Positions 26,646-38,163 of a DNA stretch of 64,000 nucleotides are shown here, piece after piece (positions within the stretch are counted from its first letter, which is position 1; every line of letters begins with the position of its first letter). The notes beneath the pieces are model-generated. The model was not told the DNA's origin. It did not search any database and saw only the letters and a list, made by a program, of their open reading frames with translations. Source of the stretch: Shewanella sp. AS1 (lineage in GTDB: Bacteria > Pseudomonadota > Gammaproteobacteria > Enterobacterales > Shewanellaceae); the NCBI RefSeq assembly GCF_021412565.1, contig NZ_JAKCLJ010000008.1, positions 62,001-126,000 on the forward strand. Direction: 5' to 3'. The position numbers and the translations under genes were made by a program.

Positions 26646-29552
26646 TTAAGCGTGGCTCACCAGCACTAAGCGCACCGCATCCAGCTGCAGCTGGCAGCCA
26701 TCGAGGTAGCGGCCGAGTTCATTCATCTGCTCACGCAGGTGATCTATCTCCTCGTCACGGATATTGGGGTTGACCGCTTTTAACGCCTCGAGTCTTTCCA
26801 GTTCGCCGGTCAGCTGACCCGTCATCTTAGCGCGGGCATCACTCACCAGCTGCTCAAGCTCAAGCTGTGCGAAATCTTCCCCCTTGGCAAACAGTGGATG
26901 CAGCAGAGTTTGCGAGGCATTCACTAGCTTGCTAGCGATATGGCGATTCACCGCACTGAGCTGCTTGTCGAAATTGTCGTAACTGACGTTGGCAGACAAA
27001 TTATTGCCGTTTTTATCCAGTAAGATGCGCACAGGCGTCGGCGGCATATAGCGGTACAGCTGACTCGATTTCGGCGCAGACGCATCGGCCATATAGATAA
27101 GCTCGAGGAACAAGGTGCCGGCGGGCAATGCCTTATTCTTCAAGATGGCGACACTTGTGGTACCGGTTTCTGAGGAGGTGATTAAATCCAGCCCCGTCTG
27201 CACCAGCGGATGTTCCTGAGTGATCAAGGCGATATCATCCCGTGACAGGGCCATCTCACGATCGAAGGTCACCGTCAGGCCATCTTCCGGCAAGCCCGGA
27301 TAGGTGGGGAACATCATGTGTTCGCTCGGATGCAGCACTATGGCATTCTCGCCGCTGTCCTGCTGCTCGACGCCGATAATGTCCCACAGGCGGATCACAG
27401 CGCCTATCAACTGGGTATCCTGATCCCGCGCCGCCAATTCGGCAACCAGTTTTTCGGCCTTCTCGCCGCCGTGGGAGTTGATCTCTAGCAGACGATCCCG
27501 TCCCTGTTCCATCGCTTTTTTCAGGGCTTTGTAACCGGTCTGGGTATGGTTAAGCAGCTGAGTGAAATGGTCGCTATCATTCTCAACCAGTTGGGTAAGC
27601 AGCTCATCGGCAAACTCATTAAACAGAATATGGCCGATGGGACAGGTCTGCTCGAAGGCATTTAGCCCCTTGTGATACCACTGCATCAGGCGTTCCTGGG
27701 CGGTATTTTCTAGGTAGGGCAGATGGATCTGTACATCGTTTGCCTGACCGATACGGTCCAAACGTCCGATCCGCTGCTCTAATAGATCCGGATTGAGCGG
27801 CAGATCGAACAGTACTAAGTGGCTGGCAAACTGGAAGTTACGCCCTTCCGAGCCAATCTCCGAGCAGATCAGCGCCTGGGCACCGCCGGTTTCTTGGGCG
27901 AAATAGGCGCCGGCCTTGTCCCGCTCGATAATCGACATCCCCTCGTGGAATACGGTCGCCTGTATCCCCTCACGGGTGCGCAGCGCCTCCTCCAGACTCA
28001 GGGCGGTTTCCGCTTGACTGGCGATGATCAACACTTTCTTGCTGCGATGGCTTTTTAGGAAGTCGATCAGCCAGTCGACCCGAGGATCGAATTTCCACCA
28101 GGTGACATTCTCGGCTTCGAAGGATTGATAGAGTTTTTCCGGGCTCAAGGCCTGTTTGACTTTGGCCTGCAGATCGTCTCTGCCGTTCATGATGGCCGTC
28201 ACTCTTGCCGCCGTAACATACTGCTCCGGCAGGGCCTGAGGGTGGGAATGGAACAGACGCAGGGGGAAGCCTTTGACCGAGGCGCGGCTGTTACGATAAA
28301 GCACCCGGCCCGTACCGTGTCTGTCGAGCAGTTCCTGCAGCAGCTCGTCACGGGCTTCATTTCGCTGATCTATGTCTATGCTGTCATCTTCGATCAGCCG
28401 TAGTGAGGGAGTGATATCTTTTTCACCCAGCAATTCGGTCAGGCTCTGCACCGCGCTGTCCGGAAGTTTGTCGCCCTTGGCGAGGGCATCGGCGGCGCTG
28501 GCCACCTCTTTGTAGCTCTCCTCCTCTTTGAGGAAAGCCTGATAGTCGTAGAAACGATCCGGATCCAAAAGACGCAGGCGGGCAAAGTGACTCTGATGGC
28601 CAAGCTGATCCGGGGTGGCCGTCAGTAGCAAAACGCCGGGCACCACCTGACTTAAGGCTTCGACTACTTGATAAGCGCGGCTTGGCGCCTCTTCGGTCCA
28701 TTCAAGGTGATGGGCCTCATCCACCACCATAAGATCCCAGTCGGCATCTAAGGCCTGATCCAGACGCTTTTTCTTACGCAGCAGCTCTAATGAGCAGATC
28801 ACCAGCTGCTCGGTATAGAAAGGGTTGTCGTGATCGGCATAGGCCTCGATACAGCGATCTTCATCGAAGACAGAGAAACGCAGGTTAAAGCGGCGCAGCA
28901 TCTCTACCAGCCATTGATGGCGCAGAGTGTCTGGCACTATCACTAAGATACGCTCGGCGCGGCCGGTCAGCAGCTGCTGGTGAATAATAAGACCCGCTTC
29001 TATGGTCTTACCTAGCCCCACTTCGTCTGCCAGCAAGACTCTTGGGGCATAACGCTGACCCACTTCGTGGGCGATCCACTGCTGGTGGGGAATAAGGCCC
29101 ACGCGCGGGCCTTGCAGCCCGAGTAGGTCGGAGGTCGCCAGTTTGTGGCGCAGCAGCTGGCTCTGATAGCGCACGCCAAAGCGATCCAGGCGGTCTATCT
29201 GACCGGCGAACAGCCTGTCCTGGGGCTTGTTAAAACGGATATTGTGGTTGAGCAGAGTTTCTCTGAGGCTCACGGCGTCACCAGTCTCATTGTGAGTGCC
29301 GTGGTAGATCACCAGCCCATTTTTCTCTTCCACTTCGCCGACCGTCAGGCTCCAACCCTCATGGCTTTCTATGCTGTCGCCTGGATTATAGATGACTCGG
29401 GTTAAGGGGGCGTCACTGCGGGAAAACATGCGGTTTTCGTCGGTGGCAGGAAACATCAGGGTAACCATGCGGCCTTCTAAACCGACCACAGTACCTAAAC
29501 CAAGTTCTGATTCGGTATCGCTGATCCAACGCTGACCTAAGGAAAAAGGCAT
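26646..29552 (-). CDS. rapA: RNA polymerase recycling ATPase RapA
   Basis: The 968-residue Swi2/Snf2 ATPase has the usual RapA length. Motifs in order: N-terminal Tudor-like domain ([17 protein letters not shown]), Walker [14 protein letters not shown] near residue 176, DEAH box [10 protein letters not shown] near 278, and the second-lobe motifs [13 protein letters not shown] and [11 protein letters not shown] near 565-600. RapA frees RNA polymerase stuck after transcription. It is monocistronic and divergent from phoH. Confidence 0.96.
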   Translation of the reverse strand: MPFSLGQRWISDTESELGLGTVVGLEGRMVTLMFPATDENRMFSRSDAPLTRVIYNPGDSIESHEGWSLTVGEVEEKNGLVIYHGTHNETGDAVSLRETLLNHNIRFNKPQDRLFAGQIDRLDRFGVRYQSQLLRHKLATSDLLGLQGPRVGLIPHQQWIAHEVGQRYAPRVLLADEVGLGKTIEAGLIIHQQLLTGRAERILVIVPDTLRHQWLVEMLRRFNLRFSVFDEDRCIEAYADHDNPFYTEQLVICSLELLRKKKRLDQALDADWDLMVVDEAHHLEWTEEAPSRAYQVVEALSQVVPGVLLLTATPDQLGHQSHFARLRLLDPDRFYDYQAFLKEEESYKEVASAADALAKGDKLPDSAVQSLTELLGEKDITPSLRLIEDDSIDIDQRNEARDELLQELLDRHGTGRVLYRNSRASVKGFPLRLFHSHPQALPEQYVTAARVTAIMNGRDDLQAKVKQALSPEKLYQSFEAENVTWWKFDPRVDWLIDFLKSHRSKKVLIIASQAETALSLEEALRTREGIQATVFHEGMSIIERDKAGAYFAQETGGAQALICSEIGSEGRNFQFASHLVLFDLPLNPDLLEQRIGRLDRIGQANDVQIHLPYLENTAQERLMQWYHKGLNAFEQTCPIGHILFNEFADELLTQLVENDSDHFTQLLNHTQTGYKALKKAMEQGRDRLLEINSHGGEKAEKLVAELAARDQDTQLIGAVIRLWDIIGVEQQDSGENAIVLHPSEHMMFPTYPGLPEDGLTVTFDREMALSRDDIALITQEHPLVQTGLDLITSSETGTTSVAILKNKALPAGTLFLELIYMADASAPKSSQLYRYMPPTPVRILLDKNGNNLSANVSYDNFDKQLSAVNRHIASKLVNASQTLLHPLFAKGEDFAQLELEQLVSDARAKMTGQLTGELERLEALKAVNPNIRDEEIDHLREQMNELGRYLDGCQLQLDAVRLVLVSHA

Positions 29553-29911
29553 TACAAATACTCAATTACAGGGCTAGAAAGGGCGCGTATGTTATCCAAT
29601 CGAGACGGTGATGTCGAACACAAATCTTACGCGATGGCATGCTATAAAAGCCTAATAGTTCAATACCTAGATTACAAATTAACCGATCGAATTTTTAGGG
29701 GGAGTTTTGTTCATCTTAGTGTCATTTTTTATGGGCAATTTACCGCTAAAACCCGAGCGAAAAATGATCTGAATTTTCCATTGAAGCCGAGCCAATTTGA
29801 TGTAGTATGGATTTAGGATTGTTAATTTGATGTTATTACAAGAAGAGGGTTAAAAATTATCGCTGGGCTTATTTAATTGACAATTTATCCCTACGCACAA
29901 ATGGAGGCGCC
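29553..29911. promoter_or_regulatory. Divergent promoter region, rapA / phoH-like
   Basis: About 360 bases, AT-rich on the phoH side, with no convincing gene. A 75-codon frame inside has no family signal. It should hold both promoters; no specific operator was recognised. Confidence 0.5.
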
Positions 29912-31306
29912 ATGGAATCAGACGACAAAAAATTGTTTGTATTGGATACCAATGTGTTATTGCATGAACCTTTAGCTATCTATTCGTTTAAGGAGCATGA
30001 TGTCGTAGTCCCCATGACAGTTCTGGAAGAGCTGGATCAGATAAAAGATAGAAAGCGAGACGTTAGCCGCGACGCCAGAGTCGCGATTCGAGCCTTAGAA
30101 GATATTCTTGGCGGCGAAACCACCCCTGAGCAGATAGTTAAGGGGGTTGAACTACCCAAACGTGAAGGACATGGCGATGCGGTCGGCCATCTGTCCATCT
30201 TCCCCGACCATCAACTGGAATTTACCCAAGCGTCACTGCCCGGTGACAATAACGATAATCGCATCATCAATACCGCACTGCATCTACAGAATCTGCACTA
30301 CCCCAAGAAAGTCGTTCTGGTTACCAAAGACATTAATATGCGCCTCAAGGCCAAGGGTGCTGGCATCAGTTTTGTCGAAGATTACCGTACCGATCAGCTT
30401 ATTGACGATATTCGCTTTCTAGCCAAAGGCTTCCATCAATTTGAAGGGGATTTTTGGGCACGCAAAGAACATGTCCAAACCGACGGACAGGGACGCCATA
30501 CAGTGCACAAGGTGCCACTTGCTGAGGTCGGTGATGAAAACTTCTATATTAATCAATACCTCATAGATCAGGACTCCAACTTCTGCGGCCGGGTGCTGAG
30601 TAATGACTCCCAGGAACTGGAGATCTTAGACCTCGGCCGCGAGCGACTGCTGCACTTGGATGCCTGGGGGATTAAACCTAAGAATATCTATCAAGGGATG
30701 GCGCTGCAGGCACTGTTGGACCCGGATATCGATCTGGTGATCCTCACAGGCCCAGCCGGTTGTGGTAAGACCCTGCTGGCGATGGCGGCGGCGCTTGAGA
30801 TGGTGGTGGAGCGCGGCCTGTATGACAAGGTGATCGTCACACGTAATACCCCGGAAATTGCCGAGTCTATCGGTTTCCTGCCCGGCACAGAGGAGGAGAA
30901 GATGGCGCCCTGGCTGGCGGCGATCACTGATACCTTAGAGGTGCTGCATAAGCATGATGTGAATCCATCAGGCAGCATGAACTACATAATGGACAAGGCC
31001 AATATCCAGTTTAAGTCGATTAACTTTATGCGCGGGCGTTCCATTCAGAACTCTGTGGTACTGCTCGATGAATGTCAGAACCTGACGGCATCGCAGATCA
31101 AGACAATGATCACCCGAATGGGTGAGGGGACTAAACTTATCTGCAGCGGTAACTTGGCGCAGATAGACTCCAACTACTTAACCGCTGTGACCTCGGGATT
31201 AACCTATATAGTGGAGCGATTTAAGAACTTCGATGGCAGCGCCAACATCTACCTTAATGGCGTGGTGCGCTCGCGTCTGGCGGAGTTTGCCGAAGAGAAT
31301 CTCTAA
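29912..31306 (+). CDS. PIN domain-PhoH ATPase (YlaK type)
   Basis: The 464-residue protein has an N-terminal PIN nuclease-like domain (VLDTNVLLHEP near residue 10, MTVLEELDQIK near 36). It is joined to a PhoH-type P-loop ATPase (GPAGCGKTLLAMAAA near 282, VVLLDECQNL near 384). PIN-PhoH fusions are proposed RNA helicase-nucleases. The fused layout differs from the short PhoH linked to ybeY. A GGAGGC ribosome binding site precedes the ATG. It is monocistronic. Confidence 0.9.
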   Translation: MESDDKKLFVLDTNVLLHEPLAIYSFKEHDVVVPMTVLEELDQIKDRKRDVSRDARVAIRALEDILGGETTPEQIVKGVELPKREGHGDAVGHLSIFPDHQLEFTQASLPGDNNDNRIINTALHLQNLHYPKKVVLVTKDINMRLKAKGAGISFVEDYRTDQLIDDIRFLAKGFHQFEGDFWARKEHVQTDGQGRHTVHKVPLAEVGDENFYINQYLIDQDSNFCGRVLSNDSQELEILDLGRERLLHLDAWGIKPKNIYQGMALQALLDPDIDLVILTGPAGCGKTLLAMAAALEMVVERGLYDKVIVTRNTPEIAESIGFLPGTEEEKMAPWLAAITDTLEVLHKHDVNPSGSMNYIMDKANIQFKSINFMRGRSIQNSVVLLDECQNLTASQIKTMITRMGEGTKLICSGNLAQIDSNYLTAVTSGLTYIVERFKNFDGSANIYLNGVVRSRLAEFAEENL

Positions 31307-31330
31307 CGCAAGCCTAGCCGTTTAAGGCCA

Positions 31331-31357
31331 AAAGACCCTGCCAGTCAGGGTCTTTTT
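31331..31357 (+). terminator. Terminator after the phoH-like gene
   Basis: AAAGACCCTG/CAGGGTCTTT with a 5-base loop and a T run. Confidence 0.9.
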
Positions 31358-31498
31358 CCTGCAGACTAGATATAAGTCATTTTTCCTTTTACTTAAGTCT
31401 ATTATGCTAAGTATTCCAAAGCCCTAGCTTCCTGCTACTATAGCACCTTGCGCAGCCACACTTTGTCGGTGGTTGCTGTGTATTCTCAAAGGTAATGA

Positions 31499-34400
31499 AT
31501 GAAAGCGACAGAGCCAGACTTACAGTTAAAGTCACCTATTCAAAAGAACTATAACCGCGCCGTATTTTACACTTACTTAGGCGTGATCATTATGGCCCTG
31601 TTAACGGCATGGGTCTTCTTTGAACGTCAAAAAGCCCAGATGATCACCCAGCGCGAAGAGCTGGTTGAGCGCCATGTATTGCAGATTGACCTGCTGCTCG
31701 AATCCAGTATCCGTGCGGTAAAGAGCCTGCGTAATGTCGCTGTGGATCACTTAAAGCTGGGCGAGCTGGTGCGTGCCGACCGCCTGCCTCAGTATGAGAA
31801 ATTCAACGAAAGCGGCCAGTTCTTCACCCTAGAACCTAACTACGCCACCAGTGGTAAACCCTTTACCAATATGGGACGGATCACAGGTGCGGGATCGCTC
31901 AACGGTCGCAGCGAGAAGTTCTATCAGGAACTGGAGATGCTGTTCGAGCTGTCGCTCTCGTTTCCAGTGGCCACAGAAGCGGCGCCCAAGGCTTCCTCTA
32001 TCTACTACATCTCTAAACATAAGATGATGTCCTACTATCCCTGGCCATCGGATGAGCAGCGTTTTCGCGAAGAGCTGCTTAACAAGAACCAGTTCCAGTT
32101 AGCGACACCTGCGATGAACCCCCAGCGCAGCGTATTTTGGAGCCCGGCCTATGCCGAGCCCACAGGCAAGGGGCTGCTGACCACCTTAGGTGTGCCCATC
32201 TATCTGGAAGATGAGTTTATCGGCTCCATCAACCTGGATATGACCCTGGCCTCGCTGGCTAAGCAAATTCGCCTCTATTTTAAGATGCCGGGCACAGTTA
32301 TTCTGCTGGATCAGCAGAATAACATTCTGTCCCACAGCGATATCGATACCGCCGACATCAACCGTGTCTATCACATTAGCCAGAAGATCCCCTCTGAGCT
32401 GCATTCTGTGTCAGAGTCTGAGCTGTTCGATGCCCACGAAGGGATAATGCGTAACGGTTACTATATCCATTCGGTGGCACTGAAAAATGCTCCCTGGCGT
32501 CTGCTCTATCTGCAAAACGAGAATGAGCTGTTTAAAGACTCCTGGGAGAAGCTTGAGCTGACCTTCCTGCTGGTGGTGATCGCCCTGTCTGTGCTGGTGA
32601 CCATAGTACACTGGCAGACTCGCCGCTCCTTTGTGAGCCCGGCCTCGCGCCTGCTGACTCACCTCGAAGGCTGCTCACAGGAGCCCCGTAAGCCGCCACA
32701 AAAGATCACCAAGGGTTGGGAGCCTTGGTTCCAGCTGGTGAGCCGTATTTTCGAAGAGAACCAGCAATACACCCGCCATCTGGCCGAGCAGAATCGCCGT
32801 CTGGATAAGCTGGTGGCACGGCGCACCGAACGCTTAAAAGAGACCACAGAGCGGCGCGAGCGCGAATACGCCTTGCTGCGCTCCCTGCTGGACTCTATCC
32901 CCGAGGCCATTGTATTTAAGGATAAAGAGGGCAAGTACCTGGGCTGTAACAAGTCTGCCGAGCGCATGCTGGGATTCACCGAGAGTGAGATCATAGGTCA
33001 GGACTCCATCTCCATGACCCCCAATGAGCAGTCGGTACGCATTCGTGCCGAGGATGAGCGGGTGCTCAATGAACGTAAGCCGCTGCGTTATCAGGAGAAA
33101 GTGGAGCTTGCGGGCAAGCCCGTGCTGTTAGATACCCTAAAGATCCCCTTCTATAACCGCCGCGGCGAACTCTTAGGCCTGATCGCCGTCTGGCGTGATG
33201 TCACTAGGGAATATGAATCCGCCGAGCAGCTGCGTCTGTCGGAGGAGCGTTATCACTTAGCTATGGATGCGGTGGAAGATGGCTTGTGGGACTGGTATTT
33301 AGACTCGGAGCAGATCATCTGTAACCCGGCTTACTACTCTATGCTGGGCTATAAGACCAATGAGTTCCCGGCGTTAGTGTCGGCGATTGACGATCTGACT
33401 CATCCCGATGACAGAATTCGGGTCGAAGAGTACCGTGAGCAGTATCTGGCCGATCCCGTCGGCGCCTATGAGATTGAGTTTCGTATGCTGGGTAAGAGCG
33501 GCATGTACCACTGGGTGCTTAGCCGTGGCCGTGTGGTGGAGTTCACCGCCGACAAGCAGCCTAAGCGTATGGTGGGAACCCATAAGGACATTACCAAGCA
33601 GAAGAGCAACGAAGTGGCGCTGCTGGAAGCCAAGCAAGATGCGGAATCGGCCAACCTCTATAAGAGTGAATTCCTGGCTAACATGAGTCATGAGATCCGC
33701 ACCCCAATGAACGCCATTATCGGCATGCTGGAGTTGGCGCGGCGCACCTCGTTAACGCCGCAGCAGATGGATTATCTGGAAAAGGCGGGCTTCTCGGCTC
33801 AGTCTCTGCTGCGCATCATCAATGATATTCTCGACTTCTCTAAGATTGAGGCCGGTAAGCTGGAACTGGAGCGTGTCTCCTTCCCGCTGGATAAGGTGCT
33901 GGATCATGCGCTCGATCTCAACGCCCTCAAGGCACAGGAGAAAGGGGTCGAGCTTCTGCTGTATGCTCCTGTGACCGCGGGTCTTATCCTCGAAGGCGAT
34001 CCGCTGCGTCTGGGTCAGGTGTTGATTAACCTGCTGAGCAATGCGGTGAAATTTACCCAAAGCGGTGAGATTGAGCTGGGCTGTGAAGATGTGGGCGGGC
34101 GCGATCATCGCATTACTCTCAAGTTCTGGGTGCGTGATACCGGCATAGGCATCAGCAAGGAGCAGCAGGAAACCCTGTTCGATGCCTTCGCTCAGGCCGA
34201 TGGTTCTACCACACGTAAATATGGCGGCACTGGCCTAGGGCTCTCTATCAGTAAGCACCTAGTTTCCATGATGGGCGGCACAATGCAGGTGGAGAGTGAG
34301 CTGGGCGTCGGCAGTACTTTCAGCTTTACCATCAGTTTTGAGATCGCCGAAGAGGCCGAGGTGAAGCCCCTGGTCGTGCCCGAAGTCTTAGGCAACCTTA

Positions 34401-35197
34401 AGACACTCGTGGTGGATGATAACCCGACGGCGCTGCAGATCTATTCCAGCACTATGCGTGACTTCCATTTCGATGTAGAGAGTGCCTCGAGTGGCGCCGA
34501 AGGCTTATACAAGCTGGCGCGTCGCCCTGTGGATCTGCTGCTGCTGGACTGGATGATGCCAGAGATGGATGGGGTCGAGGTGATCCGTGAGATAGATGCC
34601 ATGGTGGCCGATGGTCGTCTGGAAAAACGCCCGGTGATCATCATGATGACAGCCTATGCCTCCGAGCCTTTAAAAGAGGATTTAGGCGATCTGAACATCT
34701 ATGCCATGTTACAGAAACCCTTTAAGGCCTCGTCGCTGTTTAATGAGATCATCGCCGCCTTTATCGATAAGCCCGAGCTGAATCCGACCCTGGAACTGCC
34801 CAATAAAGAGGGCACCAGTGAGGCATCTGGCTGCATATTGCTGGCGGAAGATAACTTTATCAACCAGCAGGTAGCGACCGAACTGCTCAAGAGTGCCGGT
34901 TACGAAGTCGATGTGGCCGAGAATGGCCAGATTGCCATAGATATGGTGGAGAAGAAAAAGTACGATGCGATCCTGATGGACATTCAGATGCCAGTGATGG
35001 ATGGTCTGAGTGCCACTAAGGAACTGCGTAAGCGATACTCGCAGACTGAGCTGCCCATTATCGCCATGACGGCCCATGCCATGTCCGGCGACAGGGAGAA
35101 GAGTCTGGCGGTGGGTATGAACGCCCATATCACTAAGCCAATCGTACTCGACGAACTTTTCAGCACCCTGAGCCACTGGATTAACAGGCAAGACTAA
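31499..35197 (+). CDS. Hybrid sensor histidine kinase with two receiver domains
   Basis: The 1232-residue protein is ordered as follows: membrane helix (about 24-45), periplasmic sensor of about 300 residues (Cache-like), second helix (about 350-370), coiled region, two PAS domains (about 455-570 and 580-700), HisKA with SHEIRTPMNAIIG (about 734), HATPase (N-box about 845, GTGLGLSIS about 910), then two receivers with LLLLDWMMPEMDG and ILMDIQMPVMDG. No Hpt domain follows, so phosphate would pass to a separate Hpt protein. The ligand is unknown. It is single, with its own terminator. Confidence 0.92.
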   Translation: MKATEPDLQLKSPIQKNYNRAVFYTYLGVIIMALLTAWVFFERQKAQMITQREELVERHVLQIDLLLESSIRAVKSLRNVAVDHLKLGELVRADRLPQYEKFNESGQFFTLEPNYATSGKPFTNMGRITGAGSLNGRSEKFYQELEMLFELSLSFPVATEAAPKASSIYYISKHKMMSYYPWPSDEQRFREELLNKNQFQLATPAMNPQRSVFWSPAYAEPTGKGLLTTLGVPIYLEDEFIGSINLDMTLASLAKQIRLYFKMPGTVILLDQQNNILSHSDIDTADINRVYHISQKIPSELHSVSESELFDAHEGIMRNGYYIHSVALKNAPWRLLYLQNENELFKDSWEKLELTFLLVVIALSVLVTIVHWQTRRSFVSPASRLLTHLEGCSQEPRKPPQKITKGWEPWFQLVSRIFEENQQYTRHLAEQNRRLDKLVARRTERLKETTERREREYALLRSLLDSIPEAIVFKDKEGKYLGCNKSAERMLGFTESEIIGQDSISMTPNEQSVRIRAEDERVLNERKPLRYQEKVELAGKPVLLDTLKIPFYNRRGELLGLIAVWRDVTREYESAEQLRLSEERYHLAMDAVEDGLWDWYLDSEQIICNPAYYSMLGYKTNEFPALVSAIDDLTHPDDRIRVEEYREQYLADPVGAYEIEFRMLGKSGMYHWVLSRGRVVEFTADKQPKRMVGTHKDITKQKSNEVALLEAKQDAESANLYKSEFLANMSHEIRTPMNAIIGMLELARRTSLTPQQMDYLEKAGFSAQSLLRIINDILDFSKIEAGKLELERVSFPLDKVLDHALDLNALKAQEKGVELLLYAPVTAGLILEGDPLRLGQVLINLLSNAVKFTQSGEIELGCEDVGGRDHRITLKFWVRDTGIGISKEQQETLFDAFAQADGSTTRKYGGTGLGLSISKHLVSMMGGTMQVESELGVGSTFSFTISFEIAEEAEVKPLVVPEVLGNLKTLVVDDNPTALQIYSSTMRDFHFDVESASSGAEGLYKLARRPVDLLLLDWMMPEMDGVEVIREIDAMVADGRLEKRPVIIMMTAYASEPLKEDLGDLNIYAMLQKPFKASSLFNEIIAAFIDKPELNPTLELPNKEGTSEASGCILLAEDNFINQQVATELLKSAGYEVDVAENGQIAIDMVEKKKYDAILMDIQMPVMDGLSATKELRKRYSQTELPIIAMTAHAMSGDREKSLAVGMNAHITKPIVLDELFSTLSHWINRQD

Positions 35198-35242
35198 TCG
35201 ATTGACTTAGCCTTAGGCCTAGCGCCAGTAGCAATACCAGAC

Positions 35243-35267
35243 GGGAGCTTAGGCTCCCTTCTTTTTT
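35243..35267 (+). terminator. Terminator after the hybrid kinase
   Basis: GGGAGC/GCTCCC around TTAG, then TTCTTTTTTT. Confidence 0.87.
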
Positions 35268-35431
35268 TGCTGGCATTTACCTTGTTCGCACAGGGAGCAG
35301 ATTAGCACTTGAGGCTTGATAAATACCTGTTAAGCTAGTTCAGCGCTAAATTTCAAAAACTATCCCTAATAGAATCAAAGACGACTTTTGGCAGTACAAG
35401 CATGACTATTTGCCAAGGACAAGGAGCCATC

Positions 35432-37864
35432 ATGAGACCCTCTTCATTCGCATTGGCCGTCGCACTTGCGATCCTCCCCGCCGCCAATGCCCTTGCCGCC
35501 AACGCCCTCACCGCCAACGATAAGAATGCCAACAATGACAGCGCGGCGCTGATCAAGAGCGGTCAAGCCGCCCAGGGATTTTTCAATCTTTTCTATCAGC
35601 AGGACTCGGGTGAACTCTATCTCGAAGCCAAGCGACTCAATCAGCCCTTTCTGCTGCTGACCAGTCTGCCTCATGGGGTTGGCTCAAACGATATCGGCCT
35701 GGATCGCGGCCAACTGGGTGTAACCCGTTTGGTGCAGTTTGAGCGCCACGGCCCCTACCTTATCTTAAAACAGCTCAATACCGGCTATCGCGCTCAGACG
35801 GATAATGCCGCCGAGCAGCGCGCCGTCAAGGAAGCCTTTGCCGAGTCTGTGCTGTGGCGCGGCAAGCTGGTCGAAGGCAAGCGTTTGCTGGTGGCTATCA
35901 ACGATCTGGTGATTAATGATCTGCACGGTATCACAGAGGCGCTGGAGCGAACCAAGCAGGGACATTATCGCCTCGACACGGCCCATTCGCTGATCTTGCC
36001 TAAGTGGGTCAAATCCTTCGAGCGCAACAGCGATGTGGATGTGCTGCTGACCTTTAATAGCAGCAAGGCGGGCGCTCAGGTGGCAGAGGTCACCCCGGAG
36101 GGCAAGCAGCTGTCGGTGCGGATGCGTTACTCTTTTATCCAGCTGCCAGACAACAAGTATCAGCCCCGCGCCTATCATCCCAACAGCGGTTACCTTTCCG
36201 ATGATTATCTCGATTACGGTACTGGCATAGATGAGGATATAGTTAAGCGCCATCTGCTGCGTCACCGGCTGGAGAAAGTCACACCCGGCGATGGGCCGTC
36301 CAAGGTGAAGCAGCCTATCGTCTATTATCTGGATCCCGGCGTGCCTGAGCCTATTCGCAGTGCCTTGCTCGATGGGGCGAGCTGGTGGGAGCAAGCCTTT
36401 ACCGACGCCGGTTTTATCGATGGCTTCAAGGTGAAGTTACTGCCTCAGGATGCCGATCCCCAGGATATTCGTTATAACGTGATCCAGTGGGTTCACAGGG
36501 CGACCCGCGGCTGGTCCTATGGCAGCGCCATTGCCGATCCGCGCACGGGGGAGATAATCAAAGGCCATGTGACCTTAGGCAGCCAGAGGGTAAGGCAGGA
36601 TCATCTGATCGCCCGCGGCCTCACCGCCGGTTGGGCCGACAGGCAAGAGGCGAAAGATGCTGCCACGGCGCTCTCCTTGGCACGTATTCGTCAGCTCGCC
36701 GCCCATGAGGTGGGTCATACTCTGGGGCTGGATCATAACTTTGCCGCCTCCAGCAATAACAATGCCTCAGTGATGGACTACCCCCATCCGCAGATCAGCT
36801 TGAAAGGCAGCCATATCGATATCTCGGCTCCCTATGGTGTGGGTGTCGGCCCCTGGGATAAATTCACCATCGCCTATGGCTATGGTCAGTTCAGCAAAGA
36901 GAGTCAGGCCGCGCATCTAGCCACCCTGATGCGAGATGTAGAGCATGCCGGGCTGCGTTATATCGGCGAGGCCGATTCGCGCAGGGCTGATGCCAGCAAC
37001 GCCTACGCCAGTTTGTGGGACAACGGCCCCGATCCCGTGGCCGAGCTGGACAGGCTAAGCACAGTGCGGCTACAGGCGATCGATCAGTTCTCCGCCTCTG
37101 CGCTGCTCGATGATCAGCCCTATGGCGAGCTGCGCGATGCTTTCGTCCCCATCTATCTGCTGACGCGTTATCAGATCACCGCCGCAGCGAAATTTATCGG
37201 CGGCACAGATTACAGCTATTCAGGCAATGATCTGGGCAAAGAGTGGCACTTTATCGCCCCTGAGCTGCAGAAAAATGCCCTGTCCAGTCTGGTGGCGACT
37301 CTAAAAGCGCAAGACTTAACGATCCCGGTCAATCTGGTCAATGCCCTGGTGCCAAAATCGGGTAACTACAGCTCGACCAGAGAGAGTTTCGACTCAGCCA
37401 CAGGGGTGATTATCGACCCTGTAGGCATGGCAGAGGTGCTTAGCCGCCATGTGTCCCAGGCGCTGCTCTCGCCTCAGCGTCTTAATCGGGTGCAGCAGGG
37501 ATTTATGGCCGACAGAGAGCAACTATCTGTCGTGGAGATAGTGGATAAACTAATGGGCGCAACGCTTTATACAGAGACTCCGACTGGCTCGGAGCTCGCG
37601 GTCTGGATGCGGGTCAATGCCGTGGTGCTGGATCAGCTTCTGGCAAGTTATCACAGCCCAGACAGTTCCCCTGAAGTGAAGGCCCTGCTCGCTGAGCGAC
37701 TGGATTATTCCCTGAAACAGCTGAGTCGCAAGGCCAAACGCAGCAGTGCCTTCGAGGCGGCCCATTTCGAATGGTTGCGCCTAGGCGTCGAGCGAGGATT
37801 GAAAGAGAAGGAATTTAAGCTGATAGAGAAGCCTAAGATCATGCCGCCCGGCTCGCCCATCTAA
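35432..37864 (+). CDS. Exported zinc metallopeptidase (DUF5117/DUF4953 type)
   Basis: AAGGAG 6 bases before the ATG at 35432 fixes the start; an ATG 30 bases upstream lacks one. The 810-residue protein has a signal peptide (LAVALAILPAANALA). The extended zincin motif HEVGHTLGLDH lies at about 36704-36736 with its three His and one Glu, followed by the met-turn-like SVMDYPHPQ. The order of domains fits the large zinc-dependent metalloproteases of Bacteroidetes and gammaproteobacteria carrying DUF5117 and DUF4953. The substrate is unknown. The product should be periplasmic or secreted. Confidence 0.86.
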   Translation: MRPSSFALAVALAILPAANALAANALTANDKNANNDSAALIKSGQAAQGFFNLFYQQDSGELYLEAKRLNQPFLLLTSLPHGVGSNDIGLDRGQLGVTRLVQFERHGPYLILKQLNTGYRAQTDNAAEQRAVKEAFAESVLWRGKLVEGKRLLVAINDLVINDLHGITEALERTKQGHYRLDTAHSLILPKWVKSFERNSDVDVLLTFNSSKAGAQVAEVTPEGKQLSVRMRYSFIQLPDNKYQPRAYHPNSGYLSDDYLDYGTGIDEDIVKRHLLRHRLEKVTPGDGPSKVKQPIVYYLDPGVPEPIRSALLDGASWWEQAFTDAGFIDGFKVKLLPQDADPQDIRYNVIQWVHRATRGWSYGSAIADPRTGEIIKGHVTLGSQRVRQDHLIARGLTAGWADRQEAKDAATALSLARIRQLAAHEVGHTLGLDHNFAASSNNNASVMDYPHPQISLKGSHIDISAPYGVGVGPWDKFTIAYGYGQFSKESQAAHLATLMRDVEHAGLRYIGEADSRRADASNAYASLWDNGPDPVAELDRLSTVRLQAIDQFSASALLDDQPYGELRDAFVPIYLLTRYQITAAAKFIGGTDYSYSGNDLGKEWHFIAPELQKNALSSLVATLKAQDLTIPVNLVNALVPKSGNYSSTRESFDSATGVIIDPVGMAEVLSRHVSQALLSPQRLNRVQQGFMADREQLSVVEIVDKLMGATLYTETPTGSELAVWMRVNAVVLDQLLASYHSPDSSPEVKALLAERLDYSLKQLSRKAKRSSAFEAAHFEWLRLGVERGLKEKEFKLIEKPKIMPPGSPI

Positions 37865-37896
37865 CCTTTTGCACTCAGCCATGATTTGTTGAGATT

Positions 37897-37924
37897 AAGC
37901 CTCTGCCATGCAGGGGCTTTTTTA
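37897..37924 (+). terminator. Terminator after the metallopeptidase
   Basis: AAGCCTCTG/CAGGGGCTT (one G-T pair) around CCATG, then a T run. Confidence 0.85.
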
Positions 37925-38163
37925 CAGCGCTTTCTCTCTCTTTCTCTTTTTATGTAGTTTTTTGCAGGCGCTTTTCACAAGAGATTTTTATTGATATTTT
38001 TCATATACTTGCGACTTTCTGTTCTGCTGGTTTTACAATGGCACATCAGCCAATTCTGTGTGCTGATTCACATACCCACCCCCTTGGGTTAGTATCGGAG
38101 AGCTCTTTGCTCAACAAGAGTTTGCTCAACAAAGATTGTGGTCAAGAAGATTGGAGTTCATTT

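Noticed and set aside
29589-29816. 75-codon plus-strand frame between rapA and phoH
   Set aside because: It lies in a divergent promoter region, has no ribosome binding site and its translation looks random.
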